From Actinomycetota bacterium (lineage in GTDB: Bacteria; Actinomycetota; Thermoleophilia; Gaiellales; Gaiellaceae): a DNA stretch of 20,323 bases. The notes beneath the pieces were generated by a model, which did not search any database, was not told the origin of the DNA, and worked only from the letters and a program-made list of their open reading frames with translations. Each line of letters opens with the position of its first letter. The stretch's first letter is position 1. Of the stretch, positions 13,932 through 19,999 are shown in pieces. Both the position numbers and the translations under genes were made by a program. The stretch covers positions 1-20,323 of the forward strand of contig VAXK01000219.1 in NCBI GenBank assembly GCA_005885565.1. The letters run 5' to 3'.

Positions 13932-14543
13932 GTGGTCCGGCGCGGCTACGACGCGATCGCCAAGCGCTACGCGGAGTGGGCCTCGTCGTTCGAGTCCCCG
14001 GCGCTGCGCTGGGTCGAGATGCTGGAGCAGCGGCTGCCGGAGCGCTCGCGGGTCCTCGACCTCGGCTGCGGCGGCGGCGGGCCGACGACGCGCGCGCTCG
14101 CCGCTCGGCACGACGTCGTCGGGGTCGACATCTCCGAGCGGCAGCTCGAGCGTGCGCGGCGCCTCGTTCCGGAAGCCCGGTTCCTGAGTGCCGATGCGAC
14201 GGAGGTCGCCTTCGAGCCCGAGAGCTTCGACGCGGTCGTCTCGCTCTTCCTGCTCGGCCACGTCCCGCGTGCGAAGCAGCGCCCGCTCCTCGAGCGGATC
14301 TTCCGCTGGCTTGCGCCCGGCGGCCGGCTCCTCGCCACGCTCGGGACCGCGAACGCCGACGACGAGGTCGAAGCCGACTGGCTGGGCGCGCCGATGTTCT
14401 TCGCTTCGTACGACGAGGCGTGGAACCGGCACGCGCTCGAATCCACAGGCTTCGTCCTCGAGGAGGCGCGTGTCGTGCCCTTCGAGGAGCCCGGCCACGG
14501 GGTGGTCAGCTTCATGTGGGTGCTCGCGCGGAAGCCCGAGTGA
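13932..14543 (+). CDS. SAM-dependent methyltransferase, class I
   Basis: The product is about 203 residues. Motif I VLDLGCGGG is at about 41-49, followed by VVGVDIS (motif II acidic residue), FLSADATEVAFEPESFDAVV (motifs III-IV) and a WLAPGGRLLATLG segment. This is the Methyltransf_11/25 type, acting on a small molecule or lipid. No substrate can be assigned. The start is uncertain. GTG 13932 has AAGGAG 12 nt upstream, while TTG 13911 overlaps the thiolase stop as TTGA but has no Shine-Dalgarno; TTG would add seven residues. The gene is co-directional with the thiolase and the next gene overlaps its stop, so it belongs to the same operon. Confidence 0.85.
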   Translation: MVRRGYDAIAKRYAEWASSFESPALRWVEMLEQRLPERSRVLDLGCGGGGPTTRALAARHDVVGVDISERQLERARRLVPEARFLSADATEVAFEPESFDAVVSLFLLGHVPRAKQRPLLERIFRWLAPGGRLLATLGTANADDEVEADWLGAPMFFASYDEAWNRHALESTGFVLEEARVVPFEEPGHGVVSFMWVLARKPE

Positions 14544-14929
14544 CGTACTGGCTGCTCGTTCGCGGCCGCGGCGACCGGCCGCTCGACGCGCGGATCGACC
14601 CGGCCGCGATCTCCGGCCACGGCTCGTCGCGGCGGCCCGCGGTGCAGCGCGGCGACCTGGCCATCCTCTACGCCGCGGTGTGGCAGGCGCTGTACGGCGT
14701 GGTCGAGGTCGTCGGCGATCCCGAGGACGACCCGGCGCGGGAGCGCTGGCCGTGGCGGTTCGAGATCCGGCCGCTCGCCGTCGTCGGCGACCTGCACGAC
14801 GCGCCGCCCGTGGAGGCGGCGGGCGTCTTCCCGCAGAGCATCTGGCGCCACTCGTACATCCGCCTCAGCGAGGAGCAGTTCGAGGCTGGCCGGGCACTCG
14901 TGGAACTAGGATCGCGCCGTGGCGCGTGA
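14540..14929 (+). CDS. EVE/PUA-like domain protein
   Basis: The 129-residue product starts at GTG 14540, overlapping the methyltransferase stop by 4 nt (GTGA). It opens with TYWLLVRGRGDRPLDARIDP and continues with a GDLAILYAA strand, VVEVVGDPEDDP and FEIRPLAVVGDL, ending in a helical segment (LSEEQFEAGRALVEL). The pattern of an N-terminal YWL strand, then GD and a short aliphatic strand, then a hydrophobic strand pair fits EVE-type PUA-like folds, which bind modified bases or RNA. The match is by pattern only and moderate. Its coupling to a methyltransferase and acyl-CoA enzymes is unexplained. Its last 11 nt overlap the dehydrogenase gene. Confidence 0.68.
   Translation: MTYWLLVRGRGDRPLDARIDPAAISGHGSSRRPAVQRGDLAILYAAVWQALYGVVEVVGDPEDDPARERWPWRFEIRPLAVVGDLHDAPPVEAAGVFPQSIWRHSYIRLSEEQFEAGRALVELGSRRGA
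14907..14912 (+). promoter_or_regulatory. Internal -10 hexamer for 3-hydroxyacyl-CoA dehydrogenase (TAGGAT)
   Basis: TAGGAT lies inside the upstream coding region and is followed by CGCGCC and then GTG 14919, the same arrangement as at the DUF1707 gene. It may allow leaderless transcription of the dehydrogenase apart from the operon. AGGA within it could instead act as a Shine-Dalgarno, 7 nt from GTG. Confidence 0.45.
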
Positions 14930-15779
14930 GATCCGCAAGGTCGGCGTCGTCGGGCTCGGGACGATGGGCGCCGGGATCGCCCAGGTTTGCGTGCAGGGCG
15001 GGGTCGAGGTGGTCGGCTGCGAGGTGAGCGCCGAGCTCGGCGAGCGGGCGGCCGAGCGGATCGGCCACTTCCTCACGCGCGCCGTCGAGAAGGGGCGCAT
15101 GGAACAGGCCGACCGGGACGCGGCCATGGGTCGCGTCCGCCTCACGACCGAGCTCGGCGACCTCGCCGGCTGCGACCTCGTGATCGAGGCAGCCTTCGAG
15201 GACCTCGACGTGAAGCGCGAGCTCTTCGCCGAGCTCGACCGGCTCGTCGGGGACGACGCCATCCTCGCCACCAACACCTCGGCGCTCTCGGTGACCGAGA
15301 TCGCGGCCGCGACGGAGCGGCCCGAGCGGGTCGTCGGGATGCACTTCTTCAATCCGGCGCCGCTGATGGCGCTCGTCGAGATCGTCCGCACCGAGCTGAC
15401 CGCGGACGAGGTCTTCGACGCCGCCTACGCGTTCGCCGAGCGGGTCGGCAAGACGCCGATCCGCTGCCACGACACTCCGGGCTTCGTCGTCAACCGCGTC
15501 CTCATCCCGCTCCTGAACGACTGCGTGCGCGTGCTCGACGAGGCCCGCGTCACGCCCGAAGACCTCGACAAGGGCATGAAGCACGGCGCCGGTTGGCCAA
15601 TGGGACCGTGCGAGCTGGTCGACCTCGTCGGCATCGACATCCACATCCACGCCTCCGAGGCGCTCTACGCGGCGCTGCGTGAGCCGAGGATGGCGCCGCC
15701 GCCCCGGCTCGTCCGCATGGCGCAGGCAGGCCTCCTCGGCCGGAAGACCGGGAGCGGCTTCTACACCTACGACGAATAG
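14919..15779 (+). CDS. 3-hydroxyacyl-CoA (3-hydroxybutyryl-CoA) dehydrogenase
   Basis: This 286-residue stand-alone enzyme of the Hbd/PaaH/FadB2 type interconverts 3-hydroxyacyl-CoA and 3-ketoacyl-CoA with NAD(P). The Rossmann motif VGVVGLGTMGAGIAQ is at about 8-22. The catalytic His is in GMHFFNPAPLM and its Glu partner in ALVEIVRT. The C-terminal dimer domain has TPGFVVNRVLIPLLN and KHGAGWPMGPCELVDLVGID, and ends GRKTGSGFYTYDE, complete. It pairs with the thiolase at the start of this block for consecutive steps. The GTG start overlaps the EVE-like gene by 11 nt. It has both AGGA spacing suitable for a ribosome site and a TAGGAT hexamer suitable for a leaderless start. Confidence 0.95.
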   Translation: MAREIRKVGVVGLGTMGAGIAQVCVQGGVEVVGCEVSAELGERAAERIGHFLTRAVEKGRMEQADRDAAMGRVRLTTELGDLAGCDLVIEAAFEDLDVKRELFAELDRLVGDDAILATNTSALSVTEIAAATERPERVVGMHFFNPAPLMALVEIVRTELTADEVFDAAYAFAERVGKTPIRCHDTPGFVVNRVLIPLLNDCVRVLDEARVTPEDLDKGMKHGAGWPMGPCELVDLVGIDIHIHASEALYAALREPRMAPPPRLVRMAQAGLLGRKTGSGFYTYDE

Positions 15780-15783
15780 CTAC

Positions 15784-15805
15784 GGGCCCGGCCGGGCGGC
15801 CGCCC
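15784..15805. terminator. G+C-rich palindromes after the dehydrogenase gene, possible terminator
   Basis: Two overlapping 12-nt perfect palindromes, GCCCGGCCGGGC (15786-15797) and GGGCGGCCGCCC (15794-15805), lie directly after the stop. A weaker GCCTG...CAGGC stem follows at 15831-15850. There is no T tract, so intrinsic termination is uncertain. The position between two operons is suitable. Confidence 0.35.
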
Positions 15806-15948
15806 CTGCTCGAGACGCCGCGGACCCGCTGCCTGGCTCTGACGGCAGGCTGGAGTCCTCAGGCCCGAAAAGCAGCGGCGCATGAGCCCACGTCAGCTAA
15901 ACCTTCACCCCGAAGGCAGTCGTTCGCGAGCCGATCGTCCTCGGGTTA

Positions 15949-15977
15949 TTGACAGCGACCATGAGGAGGAGTACGTT
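15949..15977 (+). promoter_or_regulatory. Sigma70-type promoter of the redox cassette (TTGACA-N17-TACGTT)
   Basis: A perfect -35 box TTGACA (15949-15954) is followed by 17 nt and a -10-like TACGTT (15972-15977). Transcription would start near 15984, leaving a leader of about 93 nt before GTG 16077. This is the best match to the consensus in the window. Apart from this promoter and the palindromes near its start, the 297-bp gap 15780-16076 shows no convincing gene. Confidence 0.65.
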
Positions 15978-16076
15978 TGCTCGCATCGTTCGACGCTTGG
16001 GGCTTCTGTCGCGTGCGGCAGGCGGTCGTCCTGCAGGGGGTGTAGGTGGCGCTGGCAGGCTCGCCGAAGGGCTTCC

Positions 16077-16601
16077 GTGGATAGCGGGCAGCTGGCAGTC
16101 GCGCTGGCTGCGGTGCCCGCTTTCGTGCTCGTCTGGGCCGGTGTGGAGAAGCTTCGGCACCCGTTTCCGGCCAGCCTCGCGATCGTCCGCTTCGGGCTCG
16201 CGAAGCGGGTGCGACCCGTGGTGGGGCGCGTCGCCGGAGCGACCGAGGTTGCCGCCGGGGCGCTGCTGCTCGCGCGGCCGCAGTCGCCGTGGGCGTACGT
16301 TCCCGCGGCGACGCTCCTGCTCGTGTTCGTGCTCTTGCTCGCGCGGGCGGTAGGACGCGGCGAGCGCTTCGCGTGCGCCTGCTTCGGTGCGGGCGAGAAC
16401 GACTCGATCACGCCGGCCACGGTCCTGCGCACCGCGGTGCTGCTCGCGCTCTGTCTGGGCGGTCTCGCCTGGGTGGAGCTCGCTTCACTCCGCCCGCCCT
16501 ACAGCGTCGGCTACGTCCAGGCGGTGGCCACGACCTGCGCCCTGCTCGCATCGCTCCACCTTGCGGCCACGATGAACTCGACCCACCCGTTCCGGGAGTA
16601 G
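16077..16601 (+). CDS. MauE/DoxX-like redox-associated membrane protein
   Basis: The 174-residue product has four likely membrane helices: about 5-22, 52-66, 74-92 and 117-135, with a weaker one at 145-165. The MauE-type signature lies after helix three: GRGERFACACFGAGENDSIT, holding the Cys100-x-Cys102-Phe pair. MauE is needed in methylotrophs for folding and disulfide formation of the cysteine-rich methylamine dehydrogenase light chain. Relatives are thought to pass electrons between thioredoxin-like proteins and the membrane. The GTG 16077 start has GAAGGG 5 nt upstream. The frame is open further upstream but that part is not membrane-like. It is the first gene after the TTGACA promoter and is followed directly by a thioredoxin-like gene. 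Confidence 0.82.
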   Translation: MDSGQLAVALAAVPAFVLVWAGVEKLRHPFPASLAIVRFGLAKRVRPVVGRVAGATEVAAGALLLARPQSPWAYVPAATLLLVFVLLLARAVGRGERFACACFGAGENDSITPATVLRTAVLLALCLGGLAWVELASLRPPYSVGYVQAVATTCALLASLHLAATMNSTHPFRE

Positions 16602-16603
16602 TC

Positions 16604-17137
16604 ATCGCCGCCACCCTCGTCATCGGTTCGCTTCTGCTCTTGCTCGGCGTGGCGGTGGCGAGCCTGTGGCGCGAGGTCTCGCTGCTGGAGGAGCGGCTTC
16701 GCATCAGCGGCGTCCGTGTCGTCGACGGCCCCGAGATCGGAACGCTCGCTCCAGCCGTCGCCCGCGCCCGCGATGCGCTCTACCTCTTCCTGTCCGACGA
16801 TTGCCCGGCCTGTCACGAGGTCGTCGCGAGCCTGCCGGTGGAGGGATTGAGCTCGGAGTTCACGACGCTCGGCGTTCGCGTGCGAGACGACCTCGATCTC
16901 GAGGAATCGCCCGGCGGCGACGTCTTCGTGGCGCTGCCGCCCTGGATCGAGGCGGTGCCCGATGAGCTCGGCGACCGGATCGCGGCCGCGCTCAGAGTGC
17001 GGGCGACGCCGCTCGCCGTTGCCGTGCGTCGCGGCCTGATCGTGGCCAAGGGCTACCTTCGCGGCCCGGAGGACCTCCTCGAGGTAGCCCGGCCGCTTCG
17101 AGCCGGCGCCGAGGTGGAAGCGAGCGCGGCGAGATGA
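16604..17137 (+). CDS. Membrane-anchored thioredoxin-like protein with CPAC motif (MauD-like)
   Basis: The reading frame encodes an N-terminal membrane helix (VIAATLVIGSLLLLLGVAVA) and then a thioredoxin-like domain. The active site is DDCPACHEV (Cys67 and Cys70 counted from 16604), and the cis-proline is in RATPLAVAV. This is the arrangement of MauD and similar periplasm-facing oxidoreductases. The start is a problem. No ATG, GTG or TTG exists in frame between GTG 16373, deep in the mauE-like gene, and the helix itself. An ATC at 16604 has GGGAG 5 nt upstream and would give 177 residues. TTG 16640 or GTG 16649 would remove much of the helix. A frameshift linking ATG 16572 is also possible. 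The stop overlaps the next ATG (ATGA). Confidence 0.8.
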   Translation: MAATLVIGSLLLLLGVAVASLWREVSLLEERLRISGVRVVDGPEIGTLAPAVARARDALYLFLSDDCPACHEVVASLPVEGLSSEFTTLGVRVRDDLDLEESPGGDVFVALPPWIEAVPDELGDRIAAALRVRATPLAVAVRRGLIVAKGYLRGPEDLLEVARPLRAGAEVEASAAR

Positions 17138-17304
17138 CGCTCGCCGGCGCCGCCTCCACGAGCCTCGTGCGCCCGCGCCGGTGGCTCCTTGCCGCGGCGG
17201 TCGCGCCGGGCCTCGCGCTCGCGTCGCTCGTCGATCTGCGTGCCGCCCCTGTCGCCGTCACATTCGCCGTGGTCGTCGGCCTGCTCCAGCAGGGGTTGCC
17301 ATGA
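17134..17304 (+). CDS. Small hydrophobic protein, 56 residues
   Basis: ATG 17134 overlaps the preceding stop as ATGA and the frame ends at TGA 17302-17304. The 56-residue product starts MTLAGAASTSLVRPRRWLLA. It has a basic RPRR stretch followed by two hydrophobic segments (about 17-32 and 38-51), so it is probably membrane-embedded. The tight overlap within the cassette argues that it is translated. No cysteine is present. I do not recognise a family. The next gene starts 9 nt after its stop. Confidence 0.6.
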   Translation: MTLAGAASTSLVRPRRWLLAAAVAPGLALASLVDLRAAPVAVTFAVVVGLLQQGLP

Positions 17305-17313
17305 GGACCCAAC

Positions 17314-17907
17314 GTGGTCGTCATGGCCACGCGCGCCCGCGGGAACGGACGCTCGTCACTCGGAGTCCCGATGATCGTCCTGACGGCGACGGCTGCAGCC
17401 GCCGGTGCCGCCGTCTTCGCGGTGATCGCCGCCGCGGGAGCGGCGTTCCCCAGCGTGTCGCGCGGCCTCTTCGCAGCGGCGGCCTCCCTTGCGCTGATCG
17501 CCGCCGCTGCGCGCGGGCCGCGGCCTTGGCAGCGCGACGCGGAGACTCCGACGGAGTGGCTGGAGCGCGAGGGGCTCACAGTGGCTGTGCGGAACGGTCT
17601 CGCGCTCGGCGCCGGCTTCCTCACGCGCGTCGGCTTCTGGATCTGGTGGGTGCTTCCAGTGCTCGCGTTCGAGAGTGGGAGCGTCCAAGCCGGCGCGATC
17701 GTCGGCGCGGCCTACGGTGCCGCGAGGCTCGGCGCTTCGAGCTTCGTTGCGGCGCGGGCCGAGGCGACACGAAGCGACCGGCTTCCCAGGAAGTTGCTCC
17801 TGTGGCGCCCGCGAGCGACGGCCGCCGCGGATCCCCTGTTCTTCATCGCGAGCGGTGTAGCGCTCGCGCTTGCGGCACGCCTGGTCGGTTTCGACGGATG
17901 GAGGTGA
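17314..17907 (+). CDS. Multi-pass membrane protein of unknown function
   Basis: The 197-residue product has about four to five hydrophobic segments: around 20-43, 50-65, 93-118, 124-143 and 175-190. A polar stretch PRPWQRDAETPTEWLERE separates the first pair from the rest. The motif NGLALGAGFLTRVGFWIWWV in the third segment resembles helices of DsbD/CcdA-type or MauE-type proteins in tone, but there is no cysteine pair, so it cannot carry electrons by thiol exchange. I do not recognise the family. GTG 17314 has GAGGA 6 nt upstream; ATG 17323 is an alternative. Its position between the two thioredoxin-like genes suggests a structural or transport role in the cassette. Confidence 0.72.
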   Translation: MVVMATRARGNGRSSLGVPMIVLTATAAAAGAAVFAVIAAAGAAFPSVSRGLFAAAASLALIAAAARGPRPWQRDAETPTEWLEREGLTVAVRNGLALGAGFLTRVGFWIWWVLPVLAFESGSVQAGAIVGAAYGAARLGASSFVAARAEATRSDRLPRKLLLWRPRATAAADPLFFIASGVALALAARLVGFDGWR

Positions 17908-17911
17908 GGCC

Positions 17912-18484
17912 GTGACAAAACCCGGTCTTCGCAGGTCCAAGCAGCCCGCTTCGTCGAGAGGAGGAGACGTGGGCAAGAAGAGACTCACTCGCAAAGCAGT
18001 CATCGGCTCGGCCGGCGGCGCGGTCGTCGCAGGGTCCGCGCTCGCGCAGTTCGGTGCCGACGCCTTTGCCGCCGCGCGGGAAACCGGCGGCTATGCGCTC
18101 GGCACGATCACGGATGCCGCAGGATCGGTCGCCAGCGCGGTGTCGAACGACGGGCACCGCCACCGCGGGGCCGTCGAGAGCCGCCGCCAGCTTCACCGGG
18201 GTGATCGAGTCGTGATCCTCGACGAGGCCGACGGCTCCGTCGTCATCCAGCCCCTGTACGTCGGCGTGGCCGGAGACGTCGACTCGGTCGACCGGAAGAG
18301 CATCGTCGTCGAAGGACAGTCGTACGCCATCGACCGCGCCTCGATCGCGCGCCGGAGCGAGAGCGGCCGCTGGGTGAAGGCGGGGGCCGTCGGCGACGTG
18401 GTTCGCCGCGGTACGCCCATCGAGGCGCTCGCCATCACGAACGCCGATTCCGGAACGACGACCGTCTCCGTCGCGTGGATCTAA
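17912..18484 (+). CDS. Exported protein, possible Tat substrate, unknown function
   Basis: GTG 17912 follows the previous stop by 4 nt and has a full GGAGGTGA Shine-Dalgarno with 7 nt from GGAGG. A second GTG at 17969 also has an AGGAGG site. The 190-residue form begins with a long basic region and a hydrophobic stretch (KKRLTRKAVIGSAGGAVVAG), followed by alanine-rich sequence ending near DAFA at 53. This resembles a Tat-like leader without a strict twin arginine. The C-terminal 95 residues look all-beta (RGDRVVILDEADGSVVIQPL, then KSIVVEGQSYAIDRASI and a final TTTVSVAWI). No cysteines occur, unlike its neighbours. No family was recognised. It may be the partner or carrier of the cysteine-rich product. 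Confidence 0.75.
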   Translation: MTKPGLRRSKQPASSRGGDVGKKRLTRKAVIGSAGGAVVAGSALAQFGADAFAAARETGGYALGTITDAAGSVASAVSNDGHRHRGAVESRRQLHRGDRVVILDEADGSVVIQPLYVGVAGDVDSVDRKSIVVEGQSYAIDRASIARRSESGRWVKAGAVGDVVRRGTPIEALAITNADSGTTTVSVAWI

Positions 18485-18497
18485 CGGGGGCACGACG

Positions 18498-19028
18498 ATG
18501 ACGCAGATCACGCTCGCCGTCCTGGGTCTGGGGTGTGCCACGCTCTGCGTCGGCGTCGCAGGCCTGCTCCGCCGGATCACGGACGTCAAGCTCGCGTTCG
18601 GCGGCTACACCGGCGAGGTGCGCCAGTTCATGATCGACACCGGCCGGCGCCTGCCGGAGGACGTGATCGCCGAGATCCCCGATCCCGAGGACGATGCGTT
18701 GCTCGTCCTCGGCTCGGGCTCGTGCGAGGCCTGCCGCCGCGTCCTCGCCGAGCTCGACGTCGTTCCGGGGCAGGTGATCGCCGGCATCGTGCGCGACCCC
18801 GAGGTCGAGACGGAGGCCCCGCCGATGGGAGCCTGCACCGCCACGTTGAGCGACGCGGCGACCGAGACGCTGGTCCGCGAATTCGACCTGAGCCAAGTTC
18901 CCGTTGCGATCGCCCAGCGCGACGGATACGTCGTCGGCGCCGCCTACGGCCCGGCGATCGAGGGCGGCGAGAAGCTACGCGACTTCTGGGCCATGTTCGG
19001 CGCGAATCCCGTGGAGGTAGCGACATGA
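18498..19028 (+). CDS. Second membrane-anchored thioredoxin-like protein (CEAC motif)
   Basis: The 176-residue product has an N-terminal membrane helix (about 4-24), a linker, and a thioredoxin-like domain. The active site is SGSCEACRRVL (Cys76, Cys79), and the cis-proline is Pro135 in SQVPVAIAQ. An extra Cys113 lies in GACTATL. The fold and layout match the CPAC protein two genes upstream in structure though not closely in sequence, so the cassette carries two distinct thiol oxidoreductases. ATG 18498 is preceded by a GGGGG. Its TGA stop overlaps the ATG of the cysteine-rich gene, which points to coupled translation and to that protein as its substrate. Oxidase, isomerase or reductase activity cannot be told apart from sequence. 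Confidence 0.82.
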   Translation: MTQITLAVLGLGCATLCVGVAGLLRRITDVKLAFGGYTGEVRQFMIDTGRRLPEDVIAEIPDPEDDALLVLGSGSCEACRRVLAELDVVPGQVIAGIVRDPEVETEAPPMGACTATLSDAATETLVREFDLSQVPVAIAQRDGYVVGAAYGPAIEGGEKLRDFWAMFGANPVEVAT

Positions 19029-19387
19029 TCATCAGCAAGGTGGAACTCGACAAGACGCGGTTCGGGCGTCGTCGCCTGCTCGCGGGCGTCGGCGCGGCCC
19101 TGACGACCGCAGCCGGAGCAGCATGGTTCCCGGAGCGCGCGTCGGCAGTGTGCCCGCTGCCGGGGTGCTATGGGTATGACATGTGCCCGAGCTGTTACAA
19201 GACGCAGTGCACGTCCCCGGGCTGCTACTCGGGGTTTTTCGGTTGTGACTCGGGCGTCCAGAGCTGGCGCCGCTGCGTAAGCCACAACCTCTACAGCTGC
19301 TGCGACTGGGGCCTCGACGGCTTCCACGGCACGTGCACCCTTCAGGACAACCGGTGCATCTGCCGCGGCTACCAGGGGTCCTGTTGA
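19025..19387 (+). CDS. Exported cysteine-rich protein, 14 cysteines, Tat-like signal
   Basis: The 120-residue product starts at ATG 19025, overlapping the CEAC gene by 4 nt. The leader has FGRRRLLAGVGAALTTAAGA, an arginine-rich Tat-like motif plus hydrophobic core, with probable cleavage after ASA at 41. The mature 78 or 79 residues hold 14 cysteines, at 43, 48, 54, 57, 62, 67, 74, 84, 92, 93, 104, 111, 113 and 120. This allows up to seven disulfides. There are two tryptophans, at 81 and 95, and several Tyr-Gly pairs. The density recalls the methylamine dehydrogenase light chain (MauA), as does the presence of MauE- and MauD-like genes, but motif order and length do not match it. The role is unknown: enzyme subunit, metal binder or toxin-like protein are all open. 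Confidence 0.82.
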   Translation: MIISKVELDKTRFGRRRLLAGVGAALTTAAGAAWFPERASAVCPLPGCYGYDMCPSCYKTQCTSPGCYSGFFGCDSGVQSWRRCVSHNLYSCCDWGLDGFHGTCTLQDNRCICRGYQGSC

Positions 19388-19884
19388 GTCGACCGAAGCT
19401 CTCCGTCTGCGTTGCCGCCGCCGCGCTCTTCGTCGCCGGCATCCTCTCCGCCACGCTCGAGGCGGCGCCGAGCCGCTTCGGAGAGGACACGACCACGACC
19501 ACGGCGCCCACGCTGCACGACGGCAGCGGCTGCACCGTGGAGGGCGTGGCGGTGCTCATGCGAGCGCTGATCAGGGCCTGGAACGCCGGCAACGCGGGGG
19601 CGGTCGATCGCCTCTTCGCACCCACGCCTGCTTTCAAGTGGTTCTCGATGGGCGGCCCCGAGAATCGCCGCGGGAAAGACGCGGAAAAGCGCTCAACGAT
19701 TCGAGCGTTCGTCCGCAAGCGGCACCGTCGCCACGACCGGATGACGCTGGTGATGGTCCAAGGCAACGTCCACTTCTTCGTCAGGCGGCGGGCGGACGAC
19801 TACCACCCGCGCAACCTGATTGAAGGCAAGGGAGCGGCGATCTGTCGCCATCCCCCCTCGAGGTTCATCGCATGGTCGACGTAG
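19384..19884 (+). CDS. Secreted NTF2/SnoaL-like protein
   Basis: TTG 19384 overlaps the cysteine-rich gene's TGA as TTGA and has AGGGG 5 nt upstream, giving 166 residues. A hydrophobic leader (about 6-28) suggests export or a membrane anchor. A Thr-rich spacer (TTTTTAPT) follows, and then a domain beginning VAVLMRALIRAWNAGNAGAV and DRLFAPTPAFKWFSMG. This is the usual start of NTF2-like (SnoaL-type) folds, which bind small ligands or act as enzymes. The remainder is basic (RAFVRKRHRRHDRMT) and ends with strands typical of the fold. The match is moderate. It appears to be the last gene of the coupled run; the following 115 bp contain no recognised gene. Confidence 0.7.
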   Translation: MSRPKLSVCVAAAALFVAGILSATLEAAPSRFGEDTTTTTAPTLHDGSGCTVEGVAVLMRALIRAWNAGNAGAVDRLFAPTPAFKWFSMGGPENRRGKDAEKRSTIRAFVRKRHRRHDRMTLVMVQGNVHFFVRRRADDYHPRNLIEGKGAAICRHPPSRFIAWST

Positions 19885-19999
19885 GCGCCTGGGTCGAACA
19901 GGCGCGGCGAGAGCGTGCGCCGCCACGGCCCGGCACGACGTAGCCAACGAGCATCGCCCAGCGACTGCGGCTCCCGCAATCTGTCTGAAGGGAGAGGGT

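Noticed and set aside
15882..16076. In-frame N-terminal extension of the MauE-like gene back to 15882
   Set aside because: The extra 65 residues are charged and not membrane-like, and they would start before the -10 box. GTG 16077 has a good ribosome site at the beginning of the first helix.
19025..19387. Calling the cysteine-rich protein methylamine dehydrogenase light chain (mauA)
   Set aside because: The cysteine density and neighbours are similar, but cysteine order, tryptophan context and length do not match the MauA sequences I recall, and mauB and mauG are absent from the window.
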